Source: Brachybacterium sacelli
GTDB lineage: Bacteria > Actinomycetota > Actinomycetes > Actinomycetales > Dermabacteraceae
NCBI RefSeq assembly: GCF_017876545.1
Contig: NZ_JAGIOD010000002.1
Span: 124,001-188,000, forward strand
Reading direction: 5' to 3'
DNA length: 64,000 nt
Within the stretch, counting starts at the first letter, position 1. Each line of letters begins with the position of its first letter. Position numbers and translations under genes: made by a program. The notes beneath the pieces were generated by a model that ran no database searches, was not told the DNA's origin, and was given only the letters and a program-made list of their open reading frames with translations. Shown here in pieces: positions 1 through 8,536 of the stretch.

Positions 1-973
1 CGGCCGTGAAGTCGACCTCGTCGTGCGCGACCGCGGTGCGCAGCTCCGTGACGGCGTCCCGCGCCGCCAGCAGCGCGTCGGCCAGGGTCGAATGGGCGTC
101 CCCGTGGACGGCGTCGAGGAACTCCGTCTCCCGCCGGGCGATCACGCGCAGGTTCCGCATCGCCCGGTCCGACCCGATGAGCAGGTGCTCCAGCCGCCCC
201 ACGTCGTCGGCGTGACGCAGGCCGGAGGGGGAGAAGGTCGCCATCTCGTTGGCGACGTCGTTGGCCAGCGTCCACTCGTCGGTGTACTTCTGCGAGGTGT
301 CGCGCAGGGACACCAGCGCGGCCTGCGAGACGTCCCGGTCACCGTTGCGCGCGGCCAGCGCGAGAGAGACCAGGGAGTCCTCGAGCTCCTGGTAGAAGGA
401 GATCGCGGCACGGCTCTGCAGGCGCCGAGGATCCCCGGAGAGCAGCAGATGGATGATGATCGCGACCACCACCCCGGTCACGGCGTCCAGCACCCGCCCG
501 CCGGGTGTCATCCCCGGGGTGATGGGCATGATCATCACCAGCAGCGACTGGATGGTGGCCTGGAACCCGAACAGGTTGGACTTGTCGATGAACCGCGCCA
601 GCATGCCGGCGCAGAACACCACCACCAGGATCTGCCAGGTGCCCGAGCCGATGACCTGCCGGGCGACCTCGCCGAGCAGCACTCCGAACATCACGCCGGA
701 GGCCATCTCGACGATCTTGCGCATCTTCTTCTCGATGCCGAACCCGATGATGACGAAGGCGACGATCGAGGAGAAGAACGGATGCTCGTGGTTCCACAGC
801 ACGGCGGAGACCGTGTAGGCGAGACCCGCGGCGACGGCTGCCCGGCTGACGGTCAGCACGTCACGGCGACCCCGGGACAGTCCGGTGGTGAACCAGGTGG
901 ACACCGACGTGCGCGCTCGCTCGAGCACGGGGATCGAAGAGGTGCGGGTGGGGACCCCGGAGCTGTGGCTCAT
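1..973 (-). CDS. FUSC/aromatic-acid-exporter family membrane protein (partial, 3' end outside window)
   Basis: Reading the minus strand from an ATG at 973 gives an open frame that leaves the window after 324 residues. A charged N-terminal tail is followed by hydrophobic segments at about residues 45-80, 90-130 and 140-180, then a long soluble region rich in acidic and alanine residues. A segment near residue 78 reads GFGIEKKMRK. This matches FUSC/ArAE-type proteins, in which a short membrane block precedes a cytoplasmic helical domain; relatives export aromatic acids or have unknown substrates. The start overlaps the stop of the upstream 144-residue gene in an ATGA, so the two are probably co-translated. 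Family assignment is good; the substrate is unknown. Confidence 0.75.
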   Translation of the reverse strand, partial: MSHSSGVPTRTSSIPVLERARTSVSTWFTTGLSRGRRDVLTVSRAAVAAGLAYTVSAVLWNHEHPFFSSIVAFVIIGFGIEKKMRKIVEMASGVMFGVLLGEVARQVIGSGTWQILVVVFCAGMLARFIDKSNLFGFQATIQSLLVMIMPITPGMTPGGRVLDAVTGVVVAIIIHLLLSGDPRRLQSRAAISFYQELEDSLVSLALAARNGDRDVSQAALVSLRDTSQKYTDEWTLANDVANEMATFSPSGLRHADDVGRLEHLLIGSDRAMRNLRVIARRETEFLDAVHGDAHSTLADALLAARDAVTELRTAVAHDEVDFTA

Positions 974-1404
974 GGGCGCACCGGATCCTCGAGCCGCATC
1001 CGCAGCAGCTCCTCGAGACGGAAGGTGTCGCCGTCGCGCGCGCCGCGGCCCACCACCAGCGGGGCCGTCGTCGGTTCGGGCGTCGCGCCGCGCAGCCGGG
1101 AGAGCAGGCCGCCGTCGACCCGCATCACGTAGTAGCTGCCCTCGGTGTCCACGGCGAGGGAGCGGTCCTGCTTGAGGTACCAGCCCTGCAGCGCCGTGCG
1201 GATCGTGCCGGATCCCGTGTACGGCCGAGCCCGCAGCGGGATCGGGGGGATGCCGGCGTCACGGAAGCGCGCGATGGCCTCGCGGATGGTGGAGGTCGCC
1301 CGGAGGTGCTCCTCCTCGCGGGCCGCCTGCAGCGCCTGCTCCTTGACCTCGAACACCTGCTGCCGGTGTCGGCTCCAGTCCTCCTGGTCGCCCTGTGCAC
1401 TCAT
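970..1404 (-). CDS. conserved hypothetical protein, 144 aa
   Basis: I do not recognise a family. The ATG at 1404 begins MSAQGDQEDW. Residues 10-45 form a charged helical, possibly coiled-coil stretch, followed by a compact mixed alpha/beta region with the pattern GWYLKQDRSLAVDTEGSYYV. There is no signal peptide or membrane segment, so a cytoplasmic protein is expected. Its stop overlaps the start of the downstream FUSC-like gene by 4 bp, which suggests coupled translation and a role linked to that membrane protein. A longer frame upstream to 1644 exists but its composition does not look coding. Confidence 0.65.
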   Translation of the reverse strand: MSAQGDQEDWSRHRQQVFEVKEQALQAAREEEHLRATSTIREAIARFRDAGIPPIPLRARPYTGSGTIRTALQGWYLKQDRSLAVDTEGSYYVMRVDGGLLSRLRGATPEPTTAPLVVGRGARDGDTFRLEELLRMRLEDPVRP

Positions 1405-1552
1405 GCGCACCATTGTTCCAGGTCCGGTCCGTGCGCACAGGGGCGGACGGTAGGAGTGCGGTGCGGATGCTGTGGTGACGGCGTGGAAAATCCGCCGCGG
1501 ACGTGACGACCGTGTGGCGACGACGGCGTCTCGGTGCTGGCTCGCCGTGGGG

Positions 1553-2686
1553 TCAGAGCTTGGCGGTGGCCGGACGATCGCCGTGCTCGCGGGACAGCAC
1601 GATCGGCTCCTGCGAGGCGTCGATCCACACGGCGTCGGACCCACCGTCGCCGGTGCCGACGAGGACCTGCACGCTCAGCGCGGCATCGAGCGGGACCGCA
1701 CGGCGCACGACGGCGAGCGCGATCGGACCGAGATCGGCGTGCAGCGCGGCGGAGGTGACGGTGCCGACGACCTTGCCGTCCGAGTCGCCCAGACGCACCT
1801 CGCCGCCGGGGGCCACGGGGACGTCCTGCGAGCCGTCCAGGTGCAGCATGACCAGCCGCCGCGGCGGCTGCCCGAGGTTCAGGACTTTCGCGACGGTCTC
1901 CTGCCCCCGGTAGCAGCCCTTCTCGGTGTGCACCGAGGTGCGCAGCAGGTCCAGCTCGTGGGGGATGGAGCGCTCGTCGACCTCCCGGACCGCGCGGGCC
2001 CGGTGATCGGCGATCCTCAGTGCCTCCCAGGAGCTCATCCCGGCCAGGTGCTCACCGCGCCAGGGGAGCCGGGCGAGGGCGTCGGCGTCGGCGACGGTGA
2101 GCACGGCGCCGACGGGATCGTCCGGATCGGGACCGTAGGCGATCCCGCCCGGGGCCACCTGGGGCCATGGCTCGGACCAGGTCGCGACCGGCTCCGGCAG
2201 CCCCAGGTCGCCGAGCACCTCGGCAGCGGGCGCGAGGGCGCCCAGCACCCGCAGGTCGTCCCGGTCGGTCAGCTCGACCCGTGCCGCGAAGCGCATCATC
2301 TCGAGGTACGTGCGCAGGCCCTCCCGGCAGCCGGCGTCCAGGACCAGCAGCAGCGCGTCCTCGTCCGTCACGACCGCGGAGGCGAGGTGCTCGACCCTGC
2401 CGCGCGGGGAGAGCACGGCCAGGCTCGCGGAGGAGCCGACGGGCGTGCCCTCGAGGACCTGCGTGGTGACCGTCGTCATCCAACTGCGGGCATCGGCCCC
2501 GCGCACCTCGAGCACCTCGAACTGGCCGAGGTCGACGACGGCGCGGCCGTCCAGCAGTCGACGCTGCTCGCGCAGCGGGGCGCCGTAGTGGGCGGGCACG
2601 GCCGCATCCGGGCCGTCGCCGAGGACGGCTCCGGTGCTGAGCAGCGGGCGGATGCCGCGGGTGGGCAGGGAGTCCTGATCAGGCAC
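1553..2686 (-). CDS. ygfZ: YgfZ/CAF17-like folate-binding Fe-S cluster protein
   Basis: The 377-residue product has the GcvT-like tetrahydrofolate-binding fold of YgfZ and carries its hallmark KGCYRGQE motif around residue 240, including the conserved cysteine. Family members help assemble or repair certain [4Fe-4S] enzymes in a folate-dependent way. I chose the GTG at 2686 (protein begins VPDQDSL), which overlaps the end of the upstream nitrobindin-like gene by 8 bp; a frame opening further upstream would run deep inside that gene. The two genes are likely one transcript. Hand-read family assignment is strong because of the exact motif. Confidence 0.9.
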   Translation of the reverse strand: MPDQDSLPTRGIRPLLSTGAVLGDGPDAAVPAHYGAPLREQRRLLDGRAVVDLGQFEVLEVRGADARSWMTTVTTQVLEGTPVGSSASLAVLSPRGRVEHLASAVVTDEDALLLVLDAGCREGLRTYLEMMRFAARVELTDRDDLRVLGALAPAAEVLGDLGLPEPVATWSEPWPQVAPGGIAYGPDPDDPVGAVLTVADADALARLPWRGEHLAGMSSWEALRIADHRARAVREVDERSIPHELDLLRTSVHTEKGCYRGQETVAKVLNLGQPPRRLVMLHLDGSQDVPVAPGGEVRLGDSDGKVVGTVTSAALHADLGPIALAVVRRAVPLDAALSVQVLVGTGDGGSDAVWIDASQEPIVLSREHGDRPATAKL

Positions 2687-3320
2687 GGGTGAGCTCCACG
2701 GAGAGGTAGGGGGCCATGGTCGATGCGTCGGACTCCTGCGCACTCTGGGGGAGGCGCTGCTCCCACAGCCACATCAACCGCCCGCTGACGTAGCCGAACA
2801 TGCGGGTCGCGGAGACCTGGGCCGGTGCGCCGGGGGTGCCGAGCGCGAGCTGCACCCGAGGTCCGCGGACCTCGCCCGACCAGCTCTCGTCGGCTCCGTC
2901 GCGGCGCTCGAAATGCGCCTCGAGGGCGTAGGACAGGAATCCGGCGGGGTCGCCGGGGCTCGCCGCGCGGGCGGCGGCCATGTCCTGGCCCGGCAGGGGA
3001 TCGCCGACGGTCCAGATGCCGTCCTCGCGCATCAGCAGGGATCGCTCACCGGTTCCCGACAGAGCCGGCTCGGTGTCGTCGTCGCGGGTGAAGGCGCTGG
3101 TCGGAGGCAGCGGGGCGGGGTCGTCGATCTCGTGGATCGTCGAGCGCCAGCCGAGAGTGCCGTCCTCGCGAGCGGTGCAGACCAGCTGCTGCTCGATCCG
3201 TCGGTCGGGGGCATCGGCGTCCCCGGGCCGGTGGACGGCGCCCTCGCCGTGCCAGGTGTCGATCAGCCAGGCCAGCGGGTACAGCGACTCGGGCATCGAG
3301 GTGTCGAGCGTGATGGGCAT
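2679..3320 (-). CDS. nitrobindin-like heme-binding beta-barrel protein (FABP/THAP4 family)
   Basis: The 213-residue protein starts at ATG 3320 and has the family signature near the N-terminus (LIDTWHGEG, residues about 19-27, the GxWxGxG-type loop). Beta-rich segments follow, with a C-terminal MFGYVSGRLMWLWEQ stretch. Actinobacterial members of this DUF1794/FABP-like family bind heme b in a 10-stranded barrel and have been linked to nitric oxide or peroxynitrite chemistry. At 213 aa it is somewhat longer than the usual 160-200. The gene is translationally coupled to ygfZ. Family is well supported; the physiological role is inferred. Confidence 0.8.
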   Translation of the reverse strand: MPITLDTSMPESLYPLAWLIDTWHGEGAVHRPGDADAPDRRIEQQLVCTAREDGTLGWRSTIHEIDDPAPLPPTSAFTRDDDTEPALSGTGERSLLMREDGIWTVGDPLPGQDMAAARAASPGDPAGFLSYALEAHFERRDGADESWSGEVRGPRVQLALGTPGAPAQVSATRMFGYVSGRLMWLWEQRLPQSAQESDASTMAPYLSVELTRA

Positions 3321-3338
3321 GAGAAGCGCAGCGGCCGA

Positions 3339-3440
3339 TCAGTGATCGAACAGGCGGGTGATCACCAGGACGGCGAAGGCCAAGGTGCCGAGGCCCACCA
3401 GGACCACCAGGGCGATGAAGAACAGAGAGAGCGCGGACAT
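3339..3440 (-). CDS. 33-residue single-span membrane peptide
   Basis: A short frame on the minus strand runs from ATG at 3438-3440 to TGA at 3339-3341. The peptide begins MSALSLFFIALVVLVGLGTL and ends ITRLFDH, so nearly all of it is one hydrophobic helix with a short basic/acidic C-terminal end. It sits 18 bp upstream of the nitrobindin-like gene and 30 bp downstream of the 249-residue membrane gene in the same direction, so it fits an operon position. No function is proposed. The size is below normal gene-finder limits, and composition alone cannot prove translation. Confidence 0.5.
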   Translation of the reverse strand: MSALSLFFIALVVLVGLGTLAFAVLVITRLFDH

Positions 3441-3470
3441 GGGGCCGAGTCTATCGTCCCCGGCGAGGTC

Positions 3471-4220
3471 TCAGGGGAGCAGGAGCACGGCGAGGTGGGC
3501 CACCACTCCGGCCGTGCCGACCGGCACCGCGCCCACCGCGAGCGAGGGCAGCGGTTCCCGGGCGATCAGCGAGGAGCCCACCAGCAGCTGGGCGGCGCCC
3601 GCCCCGACCGCGACCAGCGCGCCGAGCCCCGCGGCGATCAGGAGGCCGGTGCCCGCCAGGCTGGTGGCCAGCAGTGCGGTCACCCCGGTGCCGACGATGA
3701 CGGAACTCACGAACCGAGGCGTCGGGGGCAACGGAGTGGCGTTGAGCAGGAGCGACGCCGCCAGGCCGGCGGCGAGTGCCGCGACCAGGCCGCTGCGACC
3801 GGTCGAGAGCGCCTCGACCTGCGCGAGCACCCAGGTCGCCGAGATCCCGGAGACGAACACGCCGGCGACCGTGCCGGTGAGCGAGGCGGTCAGTTCCCGC
3901 CGGTCCGAGCGCAGCATCTGCTGGGCGAAGGCGGCGAACACCCCCACCGCACAGAGCATCACGATCCCGGACACCGACGAGAACCGATCCGTCGAGGTCA
4001 CGGCGAGCACGGCACCGCACACCCCGACGCCGGCGACCACGAACCGGGTGCCGACCGGGGACGGGAGCTCGAGCAGATCCGGCCAGGCGACACCGACCAG
4101 CAGGGTGAGCGCCGCGACGGCGACGGCCATGAGGACCGGCGAGACCGGGCCGGTGAGGGAGACCAGGGCGAGCAGGAGCGCCAGGGCAGCGCCGAGCGGA
4201 GCGCGCTCGGGAGCGGTCAT
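3471..4220 (-). CDS. hypothetical multi-pass membrane protein, 249 aa
   Basis: Almost the whole protein is hydrophobic, with about seven to eight predicted spans rich in Ala, Val, Leu and Gly. There are short polar loops such as LRSDRRELT near residue 105 and NATPLPPTPRF near residue 162. No catalytic motif or transporter signature is visible, and I cannot assign a family. The ATG at 4220 is preceded on the minus strand by GAGGGAGGCCCC, an acceptable ribosome-binding region. The gene is divergent from mshD with about 137 bp between the starts. Confidence 0.6.
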   Translation of the reverse strand: MTAPERAPLGAALALLLALVSLTGPVSPVLMAVAVAALTLLVGVAWPDLLELPSPVGTRFVVAGVGVCGAVLAVTSTDRFSSVSGIVMLCAVGVFAAFAQQMLRSDRRELTASLTGTVAGVFVSGISATWVLAQVEALSTGRSGLVAALAAGLAASLLLNATPLPPTPRFVSSVIVGTGVTALLATSLAGTGLLIAAGLGALVAVGAGAAQLLVGSSLIAREPLPSLAVGAVPVGTAGVVAHLAVLLLP

Positions 4221-4357
4221 GGGGCCTCCCTCGCACTCGGTTCCGGTCTCTTCGCGGTCGCCGACGGGTGTGGTCGGACGGGCGCTACAGTGGCAGTCTA
4301 CGAGCGCCCCCTGGTGGCGGCATACTCAGCATCTCCCAGAGCCCCCGGAAGGACCCC
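4221..4357. promoter_or_regulatory. divergent intergenic region; plus-strand -10 for mshD
   Basis: This spacer separates the minus-strand membrane gene from mshD. A TACAGT hexamer at about 4286-4291 fits the actinobacterial TANNNT -10 consensus and would give an mshD leader of about 65 nt. A clear Shine-Dalgarno GGAAGGA lies just ahead of the mshD ATG. No riboswitch-like fold was recognised. Confidence 0.4.
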
Positions 4358-5293
4358 ATGATCACGACGGCTGCTCTGTCGCAGTCCCACCGCGAGGCGA
4401 TCGGTGAACTGCTCGAGGCAGCCACCGTCCACGACGGGGTCTCCCCGCTGGACGAGGCGGCCTCCCTCGCACTCACCGGCGACGGGGCCCAGCACCTGCT
4501 GGTCGGCCCGGACGACGCCGAGAGCACCCCGGGCCGAGGGCTCCAGGTGCTGAGCGGCTATGCGAGCGTGCTGGCCGACGGCACCGTCCAGGGGATGGTC
4601 GACCCCGCACAGCGGCGACGCGGGCACGGCACCGCCCTGCTGCGGGCCGCCCTCGAGCTGCGTCCTGACGCGGGGGTGTGGGCCCACGGCGCGCTCGAGG
4701 CCTCCCTCGCGTTCCTCACCGGCGCCGGTCTGCACGAGACCCGTCGGCTGCTCACCCTCCGTCGCGACCTGACGGCGGCGAGCCCGGTGCCCGAGGTGCC
4801 TGCCCCCACCCTGGAGGACCTGCGCCTGGACACCTTCGAGGTGGACCGCGACGCGGACGCATGGCTCGAGGTCAACGCCGCCGCCTTCGCCGACCATCCC
4901 GAGCAGGGTGCCCTCACCCGCGACGACCTGGACCAGCGCCTGGCCGAACCGTGGTTCGATCCCGAGGACCTGCTGGTCGCCCGCCGGGGCGAGGAGCTCG
5001 TCGGCTTCGTGTGGGTCAAGCAGGAGCCGGGGGTCGGACTCGCGACCGGGCCGGCCGACGCCGAGATCTACGTGGTGGCGACGTCCCCCACGGTGCAGGG
5101 GCACGGTGTGGCCGGGTACCTGCTGGCAACGTCCCTGACCCGGCTGCAGCGTGCCGGGGTGCCCGGCGTCGAGCTGTACGTCGAGGCCGACAACGCCCCC
5201 GCCCTGCGTCTGTACGAGGCGTGGGGGTTCACCGTGTCGGGTCGCGACGTGCAGATGCGCACCGAGCAGATGCGCACTGCAGAGACGGGCTGA
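4358..5293 (+). CDS. mshD: mycothiol synthase
   Basis: The 311-residue product is a tandem GNAT acetyltransferase, close in length to the 315-residue mycobacterial enzyme. MshD uses acetyl-CoA to acetylate Cys-GlcN-Ins, the last step of mycothiol synthesis in the cytoplasm. Diagnostic stretches are QRRRGHGTALLRAA plus VWAHGALEAS in the N-terminal half, and WFDPEDLLVA plus SPTVQGHGVAGYLL in the active C-terminal half; the protein ends with the usual LYEAWGF GNAT segment. I chose ATG 4358 because GGAAGGA precedes it and homologues start here; the open frame extends 30 codons further upstream without a ribosome site. The Nudix gene follows 3 bp after the stop. Confidence 0.9.
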   Translation: MITTAALSQSHREAIGELLEAATVHDGVSPLDEAASLALTGDGAQHLLVGPDDAESTPGRGLQVLSGYASVLADGTVQGMVDPAQRRRGHGTALLRAALELRPDAGVWAHGALEASLAFLTGAGLHETRRLLTLRRDLTAASPVPEVPAPTLEDLRLDTFEVDRDADAWLEVNAAAFADHPEQGALTRDDLDQRLAEPWFDPEDLLVARRGEELVGFVWVKQEPGVGLATGPADAEIYVVATSPTVQGHGVAGYLLATSLTRLQRAGVPGVELYVEADNAPALRLYEAWGFTVSGRDVQMRTEQMRTAETG

Positions 5294-5296
5294 TCG

Positions 5297-6241
5297 ATGC
5301 AGGTCGCTCCCGGGAAGCCGCCCCCCGTCCTCGCCGCCGGTGCCCTCACCTGGCGCGAGGGGAAGGAGGGGACCGAGGTGCTGCTGGTGCACCGCCCCCG
5401 CTATGACGACTGGTCGATCCCCAAGGGCAAGCTCGACAAGGGCGAGACGTTCCCGGCGGCCGCCGTGCGCGAGGTCGCCGAGGAGACGGGATACCGGGTG
5501 CGTCTGCACCGCCCGCTGCCGGCATCCGTGTACCTGCTGCCCGACGGCCGCACCAAGATCGTCCAGTACTGGTGCGGGACGGTGCGGGCGAAGACGGCGC
5601 CGGGCCCCGTGGACGCCGCCGAGATCGACGACGTGAGATGGGTGCACCTGGACGAGGCGGAGCAGCTGGTGACCCGTCAGGGCGATCAGGTGTGCCTGGC
5701 GGCCCTGCGCCGGTACCAGGACGTCGACGAACTGGCGACGGTGCCGATCATCGTGCAGCGCCACGGCGCGGCGCTGTCCCGCTCGAAGTGGCGCAAGGGC
5801 GAGAAGAGCCGCCCTCTGAACTCCAAGGGGCGCAAGCAGGCGCAGGCCCTGCCGCCGCTGCTGGACGCCTTCGACCCGCGCAGCATCGTCAGCAGCCCGT
5901 GGAAGCGGTGCGTGGACACGGTCGATCCGCTGGCCCGTATCGAGGGGCTGACCATCCGCACCAAGGACCCGCTCAGCGAGGCCGGGCACGAGGACCATCC
6001 CTCCCGGACCCGGGCCGTGATCGAGCGGGTGCTGCACGAGGCGCAGGGCACCGTGGTGTGCACGCACCGTCCGGTGCTGCCCTCCGTGGTCCGGGCCGTG
6101 CGCGAGGTCGCCCGGCCCAGCGCCGCGCTCGAGCTGCCGCGGAGCGACCCTTTCCTCGCCGCCGGCGAGGCACTGATGCTGCACACGACGAGACAGGGGG
6201 CGGTGGTCGCCATCGAGCGCCATCTGCCCAATATCGGCTGA
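5297..6241 (+). CDS. mutT1: Nudix hydrolase fused to histidine phosphatase (MutT1 type)
   Basis: The 314-residue protein joins an N-terminal Nudix domain to a C-terminal RHG histidine-phosphatase domain. The Nudix box is complete (G44, E50, R58, E59, E62, E63). The phosphatase domain carries the nucleophile motif VQRHGAALSRS near residue 153. This is the layout and length of mycobacterial MutT1, which hydrolyses 8-oxo-GTP/dGTP and diadenosine polyphosphates to protect the nucleotide pool. It starts 3 bp after mshD, so the two are probably co-transcribed, which links thiol redox buffering with nucleotide sanitation. Confidence 0.85.
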   Translation: MQVAPGKPPPVLAAGALTWREGKEGTEVLLVHRPRYDDWSIPKGKLDKGETFPAAAVREVAEETGYRVRLHRPLPASVYLLPDGRTKIVQYWCGTVRAKTAPGPVDAAEIDDVRWVHLDEAEQLVTRQGDQVCLAALRRYQDVDELATVPIIVQRHGAALSRSKWRKGEKSRPLNSKGRKQAQALPPLLDAFDPRSIVSSPWKRCVDTVDPLARIEGLTIRTKDPLSEAGHEDHPSRTRAVIERVLHEAQGTVVCTHRPVLPSVVRAVREVARPSAALELPRSDPFLAAGEALMLHTTRQGAVVAIERHLPNIG

Positions 6242-6302
6242 GCGCCGGACGACACGGCGCTCGAGGACACGGAACCATCGGACAGGGGAGCAGGGGAGAC
6301 GG

Positions 6303-7019
6303 ATGAGCATGTGGGACCCGAACGGGCACGACGAGAACGCGCGCCACGACGGGCGGGACGCCGAGCCGGGCTCCGCGGACCCGTACGCCGACAACGGCGC
6401 ATGGGAGCAGGGCCCCGGCGCGACGAGCGCTGACGGCACAGATCCCTACGGGACAGGTCCCGGGGTGGCCGACCTCTACGGGGCGGGCCCGGGGGCCGGT
6501 GGCATCTACGGGTCGCAGCCGGGGGTCTCCGATCCCTACGGGACGGCCTCCGGCAGCAGCGACCCCTACGGGGGCGGCACCTGGTCCGCGAGCGGCAGCC
6601 CCGCTGCCTCCTTCGCCTCGCCCGACCCCGCCGGCGCGGGCCAGGGCCCGGTCGGCGCCCCGTACGGCCCGGTGGGCCCGTCGTACGGCCCGATGGGCCC
6701 GCCGTACGGCCCCGCGGGCCCCGCGCAGTACCACGGCGTCTACGCGATGCCCGCCCCGACCTCCGCGATGGCACTGACCGGGTTCATCGTGGGCCTCGCC
6801 TCCCTGATCCTGTGCAGCGGCCTCCCGGCCCCCGTCGGACTCGTCTTCTCGATCCTCGGCATGCGCGAGACCTCACCGTCGGCCGAGACCGTGAAGTCGG
6901 GGCGCGGCTTCGCGATCGCCGGGCTCGTGATCAGCATCCTCGGCACGCTCCTGCTCGCCTTCGTCGTGGCCTATTTCGTGATCGTCTTCGGGGCGCTCTT
7001 CTTCGTCGACATGCAGTGA
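6303..7019 (+). CDS. DUF4190 membrane protein with Gly/Pro/Tyr-rich N-terminal tail
   Basis: The first 145 residues are low-complexity and disordered, with many DPYG and GPPYG-like units. They are followed by SAMALTGFIVGLASLILC and a second span around AIAGLVISILGTLLLAFVV, the two-helix DUF4190 module. Function is unknown; these proteins are common in actinobacterial membranes. The start at ATG 6303 has GGGGAG a few bases upstream, with another ATG two codons later. The gene is 61 bp after mutT1 and may be the last of that operon. Confidence 0.7.
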   Translation: MSMWDPNGHDENARHDGRDAEPGSADPYADNGAWEQGPGATSADGTDPYGTGPGVADLYGAGPGAGGIYGSQPGVSDPYGTASGSSDPYGGGTWSASGSPAASFASPDPAGAGQGPVGAPYGPVGPSYGPMGPPYGPAGPAQYHGVYAMPAPTSAMALTGFIVGLASLILCSGLPAPVGLVFSILGMRETSPSAETVKSGRGFAIAGLVISILGTLLLAFVVAYFVIVFGALFFVDMQ

Positions 7020-7157
7020 GCGCGGCCCGCTCCGGCGACGAGCCCGGGGCGAGCGGATGAGGGTGGACCAGGGGCGCCGCGGAGGCGGTGCGAGTCACAC
7101 CCGTCTCGGCGCACCGCTCACGATGTGACCTGATCGTTTCCATCCTGCGACCAGGGG

Positions 7158-7200
7158 GTTCATGGCGCCCAGCGTGCTGTTCACCTGCTGTTCACGCGCG
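7158..7200 (+). promoter_or_regulatory. PHO box (PhoP-binding direct repeats) upstream of pstS
   Basis: Two 11-nt direct-repeat units lie head to tail: GTTCACCTGCT at 7179-7189 and GTTCACGCGCG at 7190-7200. This is the spacing and core (GTTCAC) of the actinobacterial PhoP operator known from Streptomyces. A degenerate third unit, GTTCATGGCGC, begins at 7158, 21 nt upstream, so nearly in phase. The location ahead of pstS supports activation by PhoR-PhoP under phosphate limitation. The regulator genes are not in this window. Confidence 0.75.
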
Positions 7201-7227
7201 GGCGGGCGGGCCGTCACCTGTGCTCCT

Positions 7228-7233
7228 TAGCGT
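7228..7233 (+). promoter_or_regulatory. candidate -10 of the pst promoter
   Basis: TAGCGT at 7228-7233 fits TANNNT and lies 27 nt after the PHO box, giving a pstS leader of about 60 nt. No good -35 is seen, which is usual for a PhoP-activated promoter. The rest of 7020-7303 contains no convincing gene. Confidence 0.4.
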
Positions 7234-7303
7234 CAGCGCCGACAGACTTCGCCCCATTTCGCCTCACGTGTTCCCGGGCTCTCGGGCCCCGAAAGGATCT
7301 TCA

Positions 7304-8437
7304 GTGAACGTTCGCCAGAACAAGCTCGTCTCGCTCGCCGCGCTCGGCCTGGTCGGCGGCCTGGCGCTGTCCGCCTGTGGCGGTGGCACGAACGCCGCTT
7401 CCGAGGGGTCCGACGCCGGTGGCGCGGCGTCCGCCGACTACTCCGGGCTGACCGGCAACCTCGCCGGCGCCGGCGCTTCCTCCACGCAGAACGCGCAGAC
7501 CGCCTGGACCGAGACCTTCATGGGCCTGGCGCAGTCCCAGGGCAGCGATCTCTCGGTCACCTACGATCCCACGGGCTCCGGCACCGGTCGCGAGCAGTTC
7601 CTGTCCGGCCAGGTCTCCTTCGCCGGTTCCGATGCCGCGATGGACGAGGAGGAGCTCGCCGCCTCCGCCGAGGTGTGCAACGGGGAGCAGGCCATCGACG
7701 TGCCGCTGTACATCTCCCCGATCGCCGTGGTGTTCCAGATCGAGGGCGTCGACAGCCTCAATCTCACCCCCGAGGTGATCGCCGGCATCTTCGCGGGCGA
7801 TATCACCAACTGGAACGACCCGAAGATCGCCGAGCACAACCCGGACGCCGACCTCCCCGATCTCGAGATCGTCCCGGTCCACCGCTCCGACGACTCGGGC
7901 ACCACCGAGAACTTCACGGACTACCTCTCCCAGACCGCGCCCGACTCCTGGACCCACGGCCCCGTGGAGACCTGGCCCGTCGCCGGCGGACAGTCCGGGA
8001 ACGGCACCTCCGGCATGATCTCCACCGTCGAGGGCGGCAACGGCACCATCGGCTACGCCGACGCCTCGCAGTCCGGGAACCTCGGCGTCGCCGCCGTGCA
8101 GGTCGGCGACGAGTTCGTCGAGTACAGCGCGGATGCGGCCGCCAAGGCCGTCGACGTCTCCCCGCGCGAGGAGGGCCGCGAGGAGAACGACATCGTCTTC
8201 GAGCTGGACCGCACCACCGAGGAGGAGGGCGTCTACCCGATCGTCCTGGTCTCCTACCTGGTGATGTGCGGCTCCTACTCCGACACCGCCACGGGCGACG
8301 CCGTCAAGGCCTACGCTTCCTACATCACGTCACCGGAGGGTCAGCAGGTCGCGGCCGACAACGCCGGCTCCGCCCCGCTGACGGAGGAGCTCTCCTCCGA
8401 GGTCCAGGCTGCGATCGACGGCATCAGCGTCGGTTGA
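7304..8437 (+). CDS. pstS: phosphate ABC transporter substrate-binding lipoprotein PstS
   Basis: The mature protein is a periplasmic-type phosphate-binding lipoprotein. A lipobox LSAC gives the lipidated Cys25 after a short basic n-region and hydrophobic core. Downstream are PstS features: YDPTGSGTGREQF near residue 87, FAGSDAAMDEEE, TNWNDPKI and HRSDDSGTTENFTDYL, the last being a classic phosphate-contact loop. I place the start at GTG 7304, 7 nt after GAAAGGA; an upstream in-frame extension would bury the signal peptide. It heads pstSCAB and lies under the PHO box. Confidence 0.95.
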   Translation: MNVRQNKLVSLAALGLVGGLALSACGGGTNAASEGSDAGGAASADYSGLTGNLAGAGASSTQNAQTAWTETFMGLAQSQGSDLSVTYDPTGSGTGREQFLSGQVSFAGSDAAMDEEELAASAEVCNGEQAIDVPLYISPIAVVFQIEGVDSLNLTPEVIAGIFAGDITNWNDPKIAEHNPDADLPDLEIVPVHRSDDSGTTENFTDYLSQTAPDSWTHGPVETWPVAGGQSGNGTSGMISTVEGGNGTIGYADASQSGNLGVAAVQVGDEFVEYSADAAAKAVDVSPREEGREENDIVFELDRTTEEEGVYPIVLVSYLVMCGSYSDTATGDAVKAYASYITSPEGQQVAADNAGSAPLTEELSSEVQAAIDGISVG

Positions 8438-8458
8438 TCGCTCCTCGTGCACACTGAC

Positions 8459-8490
8459 GTGCCGCCGGGTCAGTCGTGGCCCGGCGGCAC
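8459..8490 (+). terminator. intercistronic hairpin between pstS and pstC
   Basis: Perfect 11-bp stem: 8459-8469 pairs with 8480-8490 around a 10-nt loop. There is no U-tract. In high-affinity phosphate operons a structure here usually allows partial read-through and protects the 3' end of the abundant pstS message, so attenuation or differential stability is the likely role. Confidence 0.6.
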
Positions 8491-8536
8491 CGTCGTGTCA
8501 TCACCCAAGTCCCCGTGAGCTCTGAGGAAGGACCCT

